Assembly (NCBI GenBank): GCA_025769875.1
Contig: JAGFNK010001235.1
Span: 1 to 12,520, forward strand
From: Russula earlei
Taxonomy: Eukaryota; Basidiomycota; Agaricomycetes; Russulales; Russulaceae
Reading direction: 5' to 3'
DNA: 12,520 nucleotides
Of this stretch, positions 1 to 7,220 are shown one piece after another (positions within the stretch are counted from its first letter, which is position 1; each line of letters begins with the position of its first letter). The translations under genes and the position numbers were made by a program. Under the pieces are notes generated by a model. That model had not been told where the DNA came from and made no database searches. It was given only the letters and a program-made list of their open reading frames with translations.

Positions 1-460
1 CCAATTGTCTATTCTTGGTATCTTGCTTCCCCGATTTGGCTGGTGTGCCTTGGGCATAAAGCCCATCCATAAGAAGAAAGGAACTGCTTGGTTGTCTCTG
101 AAACGTTAGAATTCATTGTGTATTGCACCAGAGGCAGCCAGTCCACCCAATCATCTTGTTGGTGGTTGCAAAAGATCCTGAGTGATGTTTCCATTGTCTG
201 ATTCATTCGTTCTGATTGTCCATCTGTCTGGGGATGGTAGGCAGTGCTGATATTCTGTTTGATATGCAGCTGTTCGCAAAGTTCCCTAATGAACTTGGAA
301 CTTATTAGTTTGTCTCGATCAGATATGATCTTGCTTGGTACTCCCACAAAGGGAAATATTCTGTCCTTGTAGAGCTGTGCCAGCTCTTCTGCATCCATCT
401 CTTCCTTGCAAGGAAGCAGGATGATGCCTTTAGTGCAATTGTGGTCGGTGACAGTCAATA
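1..460 (-). pseudogene. Element 0: truncated Ty3/gypsy integrase core
   Basis: This is the DDE integrase core of a Ty3/gypsy retrotransposon; the intact enzyme would insert element cDNA into the genome. Reading leftward from 458, the protein opens with the strand following the first catalytic Asp (LTVTDHN), then shows the second catalytic Asp (IISDRD) and the catalytic Glu (YHPQTDGQSERMNQ). The first catalytic Asp and the HHCC zinc domain are missing because element 1 was inserted at 460/461. Near position 90 the frame breaks: a neighbouring frame continues with a family-like stretch (PFFLWMGFMPKAHQP) to the left edge. The sequence differs clearly from the integrases of elements 1 and 2, so it is a separate family. 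The missing upstream half should lie beyond elements 1 and 2, outside the window. The identification is secure and non-function is evident. Confidence 0.9.
456..460. other. Candidate 5-bp target-site duplication (left copy), element 1
   Basis: CAATA directly abuts the TGTTA terminus of the element 1 LTR. Ty3/gypsy integrases usually duplicate about 5 bp. The partner copy would flank the far end of the 5' LTR, which lies beyond element 2 and outside the window, so this is a prediction. Confidence 0.35.
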
Positions 461-587
461 TGTTATGGCGTTGGCGGCCGTAAGAGCGTTAGCTCAAGGT
501 TCAGTGGGGCCAAGTCCCTGTGACTTGGTTCAAGGGTTCAATGTGGCTGGCTCAAAGAGACCGGATCAGGGGTTTAGCATCTCAAGG

Positions 588-608
588 CTGAGTCAGACAA
601 TGACTCAG
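588..608. repeat. LTR inverted repeat, 8-bp arms with AP-1/Gcn4-like cores
   Basis: CTGAGTCA and TGACTCAG form perfect 8-bp arms around a 5-nt spacer. The same structure is at 7801-7821 in the other LTR copy. Each arm contains the TGASTCA core bound by Gcn4/AP-1 bZIP factors. It lies downstream of the predicted start, so it could equally act as an RNA hairpin in the R/U5 region of the transcript. Confidence 0.6.
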
Positions 609-730
609 TCCACAGACAGAGTCGATCTCCTGGTTTCACAGAAAGGAGGATGAATGATGGAGAGGCAGAGGAGGAAGAGGAACACAAAGGTTCCTTGTGA
701 TGAACTTAGGTCAAGTAGAGTGTAAGCCAG

Positions 731-746
731 CACAACACAAGTTGTG
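731..746. repeat. LTR inverted repeat, 6-bp arms
   Basis: CACAAC and GTTGTG flank a 4-nt loop, and the structure is unchanged in the second LTR. It lies about 55-70 nt downstream of the predicted transcription start in the element RNA. A short stable hairpin is possible. No function is assigned. Confidence 0.4.
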
Positions 747-790
747 ATTGAGAGAGTACAGAGCAAAGGGATGCGACAGGAAATGGGACA

Positions 791-801
791 AAGCTAAGCT
801 T
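791..801 (-). promoter_or_regulatory. Predicted mRNA 5' end / self-primer sequence (3' LTR copy)
   Basis: In element sense this reads AAGCTTAGCTT, starting at 801 and running left. It is the exact reverse complement of the 11 nt at the primer-binding position next to the 5' LTR (7663-7673 on the + strand reads AAGCTTAGCTT). It begins 34 nt downstream of the first base of a TATA-like box, a usual start-site distance. The functional copy in a 5' LTR is at 8004-8014, unchanged. A small inverted repeat (TGGGG/CCCCA, 801-814) lies directly upstream. The start site itself is inferred. Confidence 0.55.
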
Positions 802-827
802 GGGGCATTCCCCAGCTTCTACAGGCA

Positions 828-835
828 CTTAAATA
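828..835 (-). promoter_or_regulatory. TATA-like box of element 1 LTR
   Basis: Element sense TATTTAAG. The equivalent in the 5' LTR has the same bases. It is the only TATA-like octamer placed suitably relative to the self-primer sequence, and it would drive transcription leftward through Gag and Pol when present in the 5' LTR. Confidence 0.55.
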
Positions 836-907
836 CTGTATGTAGCAAGGCTGTACAGTACTATAAGCAGAACAATAGATAAAGGTGAACCAATAGCAAA
901 GATAACT

Positions 908-948
908 CAACAATAGGTGAAACACAATAAGTGAAACACAATAGACGA
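908..948. repeat. 14-bp tandem array in LTR U3, about 3 units
   Basis: Consecutive units resemble AACACAATARGTGA (921-934 and 935-948, with a diverged unit at 908-920). Looser copies of the ACAATAG core lie just to the left. The array is repeated in the 5' LTR (about 8120-8161). It sits in U3 roughly 75-115 bp upstream of the TATA-like box, where enhancer elements are usual. Element 2 inserted 9 bp beyond the end of this array in the other LTR. Confidence 0.6.
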
Positions 949-1065
949 AACAGTAAGGGACCATCAACATCAAGGGACAAAACGGTAACCAAGGGAAAGA
1001 GGGTGGTAAGGAGGAACAATAATAAGAGAATAATGGACGAACTGACAAGTGGGTAAGTTACAACA

Positions 1066-1080
1066 TCATGCCCCCCTCAC
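1066..1080 (-). other. Polypurine tract of element 1
   Basis: Element sense GTGAGGGGGGCATGA immediately precedes the TGTTG terminus of the 3' LTR. A purine run at this place primes plus-strand DNA synthesis in LTR retroelements. It fixes the inner boundary of the LTR and the leftward orientation of the element. Confidence 0.85.
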
Positions 1081-1096
1081 GCTTAGTTCTCCGAAA

Positions 1097-1306
1097 CTAA
1101 TCGGTCTCAGGGCCCAACTCGCGGAGTTCATTGTTTTCGACTTCTGGCCACATGCTCTGGGGCCCCGTTGCTCTGGGACAGAAGCCCCTGTAGCTCCGAT
1201 GGGTCCTTTTGAGGATGCAATCCACCTGTCCGCTACAGTTGGTGTGGGGTCTATTGCAATCCTTGTTCCAGTGCCCTCTGGTGCTGCAATGTTTGCAGAC
1301 GTGTTG
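1097..1306 (-). pseudogene. Zinc-knuckle segment of the element 1 extra ORF (frameshifted)
   Basis: This is a 69-codon open stretch closed by TAG at 1097. It starts right after a TGA at 1307-1309 and has no ATG. At 1256-1297 it encodes CKHCSTRGHWNKDC, a perfect CX2CX4HX4C zinc knuckle, the nucleic-acid-binding fold of retroelement nucleocapsids. A second Cys/His cluster follows (CX5CX5HX6C, within about 1170-1240). It overlaps the end of the preceding ORF in another frame. The simplest reading is that one indel near 1300 moved the C-terminal part of that protein out of frame, and that the intact protein ended with this domain. This is distinct from the Gag knuckle at 6312-6353. Confidence 0.6.
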
Positions 1307-2354
1307 TCACTTCTGGAGTTGATGTCGTTGCGCCTTGGTCATACGTGTAGGGGGTGAGAGGAGTGTTGGGGGTACTAGCATCATCGGAATACATCTGAGG
1401 GAAGTGGGAGGGTGAGCCCATAGGGGCGTCATTCTGGGATTGGTCAACGACACGAGGGAGGTATTCGAGGGGGGGGGTCAGGGAAAGGGGAGGGCAAGTG
1501 GGTAGTGGAGGAGAAGAAGAAGTGGACGGTTCTTTTGATTCCTCAATTTTGTCGTAGCTCCCTGCCAGAGAGTAATAAGGTCCAGTATCGCGGGTGAGAC
1601 CCCCATCAGACATCAGGTTGTCAAGCTGGTGATGAACTCGGATGGAAGTATTGTTGGCCCAAAGGCGACTGCAGATGGCGGCAGTTTCTTTGGTGTGAGC
1701 CTGGATCTCGTGAAGTCAATCAGCAAGTTGTCCTTGAAGGACACTTAAGGCTCCTTGGATGGAGGCACGCTTGCCCTCCAAGACTTTTAGCTGAAAGGAG
1801 GCGGTGCGGAGACGGTAGACATCAGCAAGGGCACCAGGGTCATGAAGGTTCTCAAGGGCCTGGGCGGCGTCAAAGTGAAAAGGATGGTCCTTGATTAGGA
1901 GGCGGAGGTCAGAGGCAGTCACAGAAGGGTGGGGGGCAGAGACCACGGGTCGGGCGATGAGCTTTTCTCCATATGCGGGTTCCCTTCGACCCATAGTTCC
2001 TAGAAGCATGGGCTCGTCGTTATATAGGGCGACGCGTAAGTACAGTAGAGGGCGTTTTCGTCCATTAACGTGAATGTAGAAAGGGGGAACATGCATGTAA
2101 GGTTCGTAAACAAACCAAGGGGGGCCAGGGTGAGTGGGGTCCGCTTCAGTCAGGGTGGGTGAAGGGGTTCCTTTGTGGATGGCAAGTGGGTTGAGGGTGG
2201 CGGTGAGGTCCTGGAGTTTGGTTTCTTCTGGGACAATGAGGGTGCGTTGGTCAATGATGTGTTGGATGACCTCGGGCGAGAGGGGTTCTTGTTTGATGGT
2301 GGGGGAAGGAGTGAGAGTAGGTAGAGGAGACGAGTTGGGAGCAGGAGACGACAT
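1251..2354 (-). pseudogene. Element 1 extra ORF downstream of pol (ORF3), main segment
   Basis: One reading frame of 367 codons runs from ATG at 2354 to TAG at 1251, interrupted by a single TGA at 1716-1718. It sits between pol and the 3' LTR, the position of env or accessory genes in retroelements. I see no signal peptide or membrane segment, so env is not supported. The N-terminus is rich in Pro/Ser/Thr and contains IKQEPLSP. The middle (about residues 60-140) looks globular, with PPWFVYEPYMHVPPFY and VNGRKRPLLYL. Residues about 175-250 are Leu/Ala/Gln-rich and probably helical or coiled coil, and the TGA falls within this part. The tail is again Pro/Ser/Thr-rich and runs into the zinc-knuckle segment in another frame. 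Upstream, the frame continues back through a TAA at 2424 into another open segment. I do not recognise the family; an RNA-binding accessory protein is an inference from the knuckle. Confidence 0.65.
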
Positions 2355-2423
2355 GGGAGTATTGTAAGTGGAGGTAGCATGTTCATGGTGCCAGGCCTGA
2401 CCACTCTGAAGGAGTGGGGGTAT

Positions 2424-2736
2424 TTATGGAGGCTGATCATATAATGTGATTCCATACCAAATCCGTAAGTACTGCTCTTTGTATGGATAAATGAAACTCT
2501 GAGAAACGGGGGTCCATCATGAGAAGTTGAAAGCCACGGAAGTCGCCAGGGGAGAGAATTCTGGAAAAAAGTTGTTCCCTGGTGGCTATGTTAAAGATGG
2601 TGTGTCCACGGTCGGGGATAGTAGGGTCATTTACTGAATAGGAAGGGGGGTTACGAGAGTTAATTCGAGGGAGTAAGGTACATTGTTGTATCGTAAGGTT
2701 TTGAAATCGGTCTTCTAGGTCATCTAGACTTTCAGT
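2424..2736 (-). pseudogene. Coding-like segment between pol and ORF3 (uncalled, no ATG)
   Basis: A 99-codon open stretch (2736 down to TGA at 2437) has protein-like composition, with ESLDDLEDRFQNL near its start and LSPGDFRGFQLLMMDPRF near its end. Around 2500-2516 the coding signal appears to move to the next frame, which reads YPYKEQYLRIWYGITLYDQ and ends at TAA 2424-2426. That second frame is the same one used by ORF3, and remains open from there to its ATG. This fits a single longer ORF3, or a pol C-terminal extension joined to ORF3, broken by one indel and one stop. It lacks an initiator ATG at its left-reading start, and pol ends within it by TGA at 2732. No known domain is recognised. 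Confidence 0.5.
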
Positions 2737-4150
2737 CTAAGTGATGTGATTCTGTGGGGTCAAGGTCAGAGAGAGACATGGTACGGAGTTTAGTGGGTTG
2801 TCCCAGGTGGAACATGGTGATGGCATCTTGAGCATTTTTAAGGTTAGAGAGGGGTTCCCACGTGTCTTCAGCCGCAGAATATCCTTTCCACCAAACCCTG
2901 TATTGGAGTCGGTTTCTATGGGTCCGTTGGGCAGTGATCTTTTTGACTTCGTATTCTCCCGATAGGAGATCGGGTGGTGGTTCAGAGAAGTTCGGCCCGT
3001 GCTTGGCTGTTTCTGTGACTGGGGATAGGAGGGAGGCGTGAAACACATTATGGATACTCCATTGGGGGGGAAGTTGGAGTTGGTAAGCAACATGAGAGAT
3101 TCTCTTGGTGATGGTGAAGGGGCCGAACCGCTTAGGACGGAACTTTTGAAACTGATGGGGGGTTTTTAGGTTAGTGCCCTCTAACCAAACCTTCTGCCCT
3201 TCTTCGAAACCCTTGAACTTAGTTTCCTTGATCCAGTTGTTTTGTGTCCTCCTCATTGCTTCTTGTGCTGCTTCCCTCATATCTTTTAGTGCTTGGAGTC
3301 GTTCTTGGATTCCAGGGAATTTGGACTTAAGTTGGGTACCGAGCCCTTGAGGGTTAAAGCCTATGAGAAGTTCATATGGGGTTTTCTTGGTGGTGGTGGA
3401 TTTGTGGGCGTTAAAATGATATTGGGCTATGGGGAGCCAGTGTGCCCACTCTTCCTGTTTCTCCCCTGTATAGATGCGTAAGTACATTTCTAGGGTCTGA
3501 TTGGTCCTTTCTGATTGTCCATCAGTTTGGGGGTGGTAGGCGGTACTCAGATTTTGATTAATTCCAAGGATTCAGGAGATTTCTTGGAACAGGTTGGAGG
3601 TAAAGCGGGGGTCATGATCAGAGATAATCTTGGAGGGAACTCTGATCCATGGGAAGGCATAACGTAAGAATAGTTTGGCCATCTGCAGGGTTCCCATGTC
3701 TTTACTGGCAGGGTATGAATATAGCTGCTTTGGTGGAATCAGTGGTCAGTGATGGTCATGATGGCGTTATTCTCTTCTGATGGTGGGAGATCAACGATCC
3801 AATCAATGGCGATAGTTTGGAAGGGTTTTTGAAATTCTGGGGGAATGGGGTAAATTGGGGGGCAAGTTGGGTGTGTGGAAGACTTGTTAGCTTGACAGGT
3901 GGTGCAGCCTCGAATGTAGTCCCTGATGAAGTAGGCCATTTTGGGCCACCAGAAGGATTCTTGTATTGAGTATAAGGTTCAGGCATTTCCCGTATGTCCG
4001 CCAAGGATACTGTCATGATAGGTATGCAAAAATGTTTGTAAGAGGGGTTCTTGATATGGTACCACCAATTTTCCGTCTTTGAACAGTGCGTCCTCTTCCT
4101 CTTGAAGGCCATGTTTGACCTTCCACATGAGGAGATCTGACCTTCGTTTT
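2732..4150 (-). pseudogene. pol (IN): Element 1 integrase with C-terminal chromodomain (broken)
   Basis: The integrase inserts element cDNA; its chromodomain is expected to steer insertion to marked chromatin. In order: an HHCC zinc domain (HTYHDSILGGH ... CTTC, about 4035-3890), catalytic Asp in AIDWIVDLP, second Asp in KIISDHDPRF, catalytic Glu in TDGQSERTNQ, then a clean 251-residue stretch (3487-2732). That stretch holds the GPFTITK C-terminal domain and the chromodomain (about 2959-2804; EYEVKKI, VWWKGY, DTWEPLSNL), with the aromatic residues expected of a methyl-lysine cage. Lesions: TGA at 3979-3981 and 3572-3574, each preceded by C so that a CGA origin would be a CpG, and frameshifts near 3741 and 3713. 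It ends at TGA 2732-2734, overlapping the coding-like segment toward ORF3. Identification is secure; the gene is inactive as sequenced. Confidence 0.92.
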
Positions 4151-5640
4151 CTCTGTTCGGTTAGTACTTGCTCATAGAGGTCTTCCGTGTGAAGCGAGCA
4201 AATAAAAGGTTTGTCAAGTAGTGCAGTGATGTTCTGGTTATCTCCCGACCCATCATTGTGGTCAGGTTGTCATGAGAGGGTGTCTGCGTGATTGGAGATT
4301 CTGGGTTTGTGGTGAATTTCGAAGTGGTAATCTGCAAGAGTTGAGATGTATCCGGCAATCCTTCGGTTGATCTTGTGGGGGAGCCGATAGTGAGCCAAGT
4401 TAGCGTGGTCTGTAAAAATCTTGATGGGATGTTTAGTCCCAACTAATAGATATCGCCAGTATTGGAGTGCGAGGATCAGAGCCAGGAACTCCCTATCCCA
4501 AACCGGGTAGTTTCTTTCTGCTTCATTGAACTGCATGTGACATATTCCTGATCATTTTTCTTTTCCTCTCTGGTCCTTTTGGAAGAGGATTGCTCCGGTG
4601 GCAAATTGTGAAGCGTCAGTTTCTAATTCATATGGGAGGTCAGGGTTGGCAGTGTACAATTCAGGGTCATCGCAGACTGCTGATATCAAGGTCTCTAGGG
4701 CTATGGTTGCTTCTGGGGTCCAGAGGAAGGGGGTTCCTTTCTTGATTGTGGAAAAAATGGGGCGAGCTATTTTTGCGAAGTCTCGGATAAAAGGTCATTG
4801 GTAATTGAGGGTGCCCATGATCTGTTGTACCTGTTTCAGGTTGTTGGGGGGTCTCAGCCAGTTTTTGAGGCCAGTCCATTTTGACGGGGTCAATTTTGAG
4901 GGTTCCTTGATTAATTCGGAAGCCCAGGAAGTCAATTTCTTCTTGTTCAAAGGCGCACTTAGATGCCATTAAGAAATAAGAGTCTCTTTCGAGGAGGTCA
5001 AGGAATTCATGTGTGATTTGTCAGGTGAAGGTGTTCCTCTCCTGAGTTCAGTGGCTATTGCTACATCATCTAGATAGTTGCAGGTGTTTTCTGGGTACTT
5101 TAGGAGCCAGGGTCGGAGGGTGTGGTTCATTGCTCGTTGGAAAGCTGCTGGGGCATTGGTAAAGCCAAAGCCCATTACCATGGGGACAAAGGTGCTGAAC
5201 TGGGTTTTGAAGGCACCTTTGTGTCGATCTTCTGGGTGGATCAAGATGTTGTTGTAGCCAGCTCTGACATCGAATTTGCTGAAGGTGGTTTTGCCCCTTA
5301 ATTTGTGTAATTGTTCTTCCATGTTTGGTAAGGCATGGTAGTCAGGGACTGTGGCGTTATTAAGTTTTTGATAATCTACTACCATTCGTGGGGCAGTGCC
5401 ATCCTTTTTCTGGATGAAGAAGACAGGAGATACAAAATCTGAGACTCCATCTTTGATAAAGCCCTTGGTTAGGTCTTCTTGTATTTGCCTTGATAGTTCT
5501 TGTTTTTCGTTCTGGGGGAGCGGGTAAGTTCGACAATCAAGGAATTTGGGGGCGTCTGGTTTTAAGATGATTCTGAAGTCGAGTTCTCCTCGACTGGGTG
5601 GGAGTCAGTTTGGCTGCTTCTTCTGAGAAGACTTTCTGGT
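4150..5640 (-). pseudogene. pol (RT-RH): Element 1 reverse transcriptase and RNase H (broken)
   Basis: These domains copy element RNA into DNA and degrade the RNA strand. The RT reads leftward from LPPSRGELDF (about 5600) through FIKDGVSDFVSPVFFIQKKDG, the first catalytic Asp region (FSKFDVRAGYN) and the active-site YLDD at 5065-5076. The thumb continues as ASKCAFEQEEIDFLGF in a second frame. RNase H shows ETDASQFATGAIL, WDREFLALI and IFTDHANLAHY. From about 4870 to 3742 a single frame persists, through RNase H into the integrase, interrupted only by TGA at 4795-4797, 4552-4554, 4270-4272 and 3979-3981. The one at 4270 replaces the Arg of the conserved ALSR motif and the one at 4795 the Arg expected before PFIRDF. 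A further TGA is at 5021-5023. Frameshifts lie near 5030, 4865 and 5600. Identification is secure. Confidence 0.93.
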
Positions 5641-6161
5641 GTCATGAGTATTCTGGGGGAATGGTGGTTGTCCTTATTTGTGCTGATCCGGATTCTTGGT
5701 GGTTTGGTCAGGGGGATGGGGGTGAGAAGGACCCCTAAGTGGTTTCTTAGACAGCCGGTGCTCCAGTTGACAAGGGGGTTAATTGCTTTTAGGAAGGGGT
5801 AGCCGAGAATCATTCTATCTTCTCCTAAGTTTGTGACGTAGAAGGTGAGAAGTCGTGTGGTGGGGCCATGTCGTACAGCCATTTGAGCATAATGGGTTAG
5901 TGCTCCTCCTTGGTTATTGGTACCATCCACGTTAATGATGGGTCTGGGGGTCCTGAGGGTTCGGAGTGGAATCTGTAATTTTCCCACGATTCCTTGACTG
6001 ATGAAATTTTCTGTTGCTCTGCTGTCAAGGAGCGCTTGTCCAGTCTTTCCATTGGTTGTTAGCATAAAAGGAACTTTCATTGAGTTTTCTTTATGGTTGA
6101 CAATGGTATCTATTTGGGCCTCTGTGCCAACTGTTGCACTTTGGCCTAGAGAAAATCCTCT
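5562..6161 (-). pseudogene. pol (PR): Element 1 aspartic protease, active-site Gly replaced
   Basis: This retropepsin-type protease would cut the Gag-Pol polyprotein. The frame is open from 6161, just after a TAA at 6162-6164, to TAA at 5562; the first Met is at 6080, but expression by frameshift from Gag is more likely. The active-site motif is present as ALLDSRATENFI where the family has DSGAT or DTGAT. The catalytic Asp remains but the next-but-one Gly is Arg. A GGA codon after AGC would form a CpG, so one G to A change explains it. The family motif MILGYPFLK (Ile-Leu-Gly flap partner) follows. The C-terminal part leaves the frame of the RT: a neighbouring frame carries HQKVFSEEAAKL after a TGA at 5642-5644. 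The protease is expected to be dead. Confidence 0.88.
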
Positions 6162-6164
6162 TTA
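6146..6164 (-). promoter_or_regulatory. Candidate -1 frameshift site between Gag and Pol
   Basis: Gag ends at TAG 6146-6148, and the Pol frame, which is -1 relative to Gag, opens right after TAA 6162-6164. The overlap holds G GAT TTT (6158-6152) in Gag phase, 3 nt before the Gag stop. G GAU UUA is a known -1 slippery heptamer (MMTV pro-pol), and this differs in the last base. The stop close downstream fits. No downstream pseudoknot was worked out, and the phase depends on one Gag indel near 6285 being recent. Confidence 0.4.
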
Positions 6165-7200
6165 AGGATGAGATCCCAGATCTTGGCTTGTTCCTCGGCT
6201 GGTAGGGTTTTCATGCGTGCTACCATGGAAGCTGGTTCTTCTTCTTTAGACAGTTCTGGGGTAGATTTCGGTGACTCAGGCTTTAGAAGTGGTGGGAGTT
6301 GTATTTTTAGGGCATTCCCGGCTAAGGTGGCCTTTCTCCCTGCAACGGAAGCAATGTCCTTCTTTTGCTAATTGTTTTCTTTCTTCTTCAGTGAGCTTCT
6401 TAAAATTGGACTTGGCAGCATCTACTTGCATTCGGTTGGAGTGATGGTGTTTATTTTCCGAAGGGGAGTGTGTGGTTTTTCCTTTAAGCTTCTCCCTGAT
6501 GGTGATGAAGCGTCGGTGCTGTCTTCTGGCCTCCTCCTTCCATTCTTGGAGAGTGGTGGGCCAGACATCTCTGTTCAGAATTGCACGGTAGAGTCCGATT
6601 TTTAGGCCATTTTTGAAGCTTTCAATGGCAATTACATCTATTTCTGGCCACCCAGTTTTGTTCAGGAGTTGTTCAAAGGTGGAAATGTAGTCATCGAGGG
6701 AATCCTTCATTACGTGTTTGACAATAGCTGCTTGGGCATCTTCTTTCTCCACCGTGTTAGTAAACTTGAACGTGAAGTCTGTGACAAAGTCATTCCATAA
6801 TGCTTCATCCATCCTATTGATGGGGTTTTGGGTCCTGGTTACTTTTTTCCTGAGTGCAGTTGCTTGTGAGTTGACCCATTCTTCGACTTTTTCTCCTTGA
6901 ATATAGGAGAGGGCCAGCATCATTTGTTTGAAAGAGGAAACCATTACTGCTTTATCATCATTGAGGCCCCAGAACAGGTTAAATTCCATGATGAATCGTT
7001 TTGTTTTGTTTCTTTCCCCAGTGAAAGCTGTGGGTTCTTTACCGCTAAGGGATCCATTAGTGCCTTGTGGCGCAGGGGCAGCTGCTTGAGGGGGGGGAAC
7101 GACAACTGGGGGGGGCTGAGCGGCCATCTGAGGAGCCTGGACAGTGGCTTGGGGTGGTTGTACAGCAACTTGGGGTTGGGCTGCCTATAATGAGTTCTGG
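6146..7200 (-). pseudogene. gag: Element 1 Gag, central and nucleocapsid part
   Basis: This is the structural protein that forms the virus-like particle and packages RNA. The cleanest stretch runs from Met 7127 to TGA 6276 (283 residues): a Pro/Gln/Ala-rich N-terminus, a retrotransposon Gag capsid-like domain (about residues 45-200; WGLNDDKAVMVSSFKQMMLALSYI, then EEWVNSQA and YISTFEQLLNKTGWP), a basic linker, and the zinc knuckle CFRCREKGHLSREC at 6312-6353. A single extra A near 6285 shifts the frame. The neighbouring frame continues with STPELSKEEEPASMVARMK and an acidic tail to TAG 6146-6148. The Gag frame also extends upstream of the Met at 7127 to a TAG near 7188, with QPQVAVQPPQ. The true start therefore probably lies further right. 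Confidence 0.9.
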
Positions 7201-7220
7201 GGGGTTCTGTGGTTCAAGTT

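Larger units (their letters stand above)
461..1065 (-). repeat. Element 1 3' LTR, complete, 605 bp
   Basis: This is a long terminal repeat with + strand termini TGTTATGG and TTACAACA (element sense TGTTGTAAC to CATAACA), a standard TG..CA pair. Positions 461-957 align almost base for base with 7675-8170, with ten substitutions and three single-base indels. The remaining 108 bp of this copy have no counterpart in the window because element 2 interrupts the other LTR. On the element-sense side it is preceded by a polypurine tract, which fixes its right boundary. From the predicted transcription start at 801, U3 is about 264 bp and R plus U5 about 341 bp. It contains a TATA-like box, a 14-bp tandem array in U3 and two small perfect inverted repeats in R/U5 (588-608 and 731-746). 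Confidence 0.93.

Noticed and set aside
490..545. tRNA-like B-box sequence (GGTTCAAGGGTTCAA) suggesting a SINE
   Set aside because: No A box or cloverleaf can be assembled around it, and it lies within a well-bounded LTR present twice.
441..1357. Plus-strand open frames over the element 1 LTR and ORF3
   Set aside because: They read the antisense of the LTR and of the minus-strand coding sequence, have no domain, and one merely crosses the insertion junction at 460/461.
1251..2354. Envelope gene in the region after pol
   Set aside because: No signal peptide, transmembrane segment or N-glycosylation-rich ectodomain is visible, and the tail is a zinc knuckle.
2150..2455. 101-residue minus-strand frame overlapping the start of ORF3
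   Set aside because: It overlaps ORF3 in a second frame and has low-complexity Leu/Pro/Ser composition from reading a Pro/Ser/Thr-coding region out of frame.
3572..4797. Recoding of TGA as an amino acid in element 1 pol
   Set aside because: Repeated in-frame TGA invites this, but the same element shows CpG-only LTR substitutions and CGA explains the sites; normal stops and frameshifts are also present.
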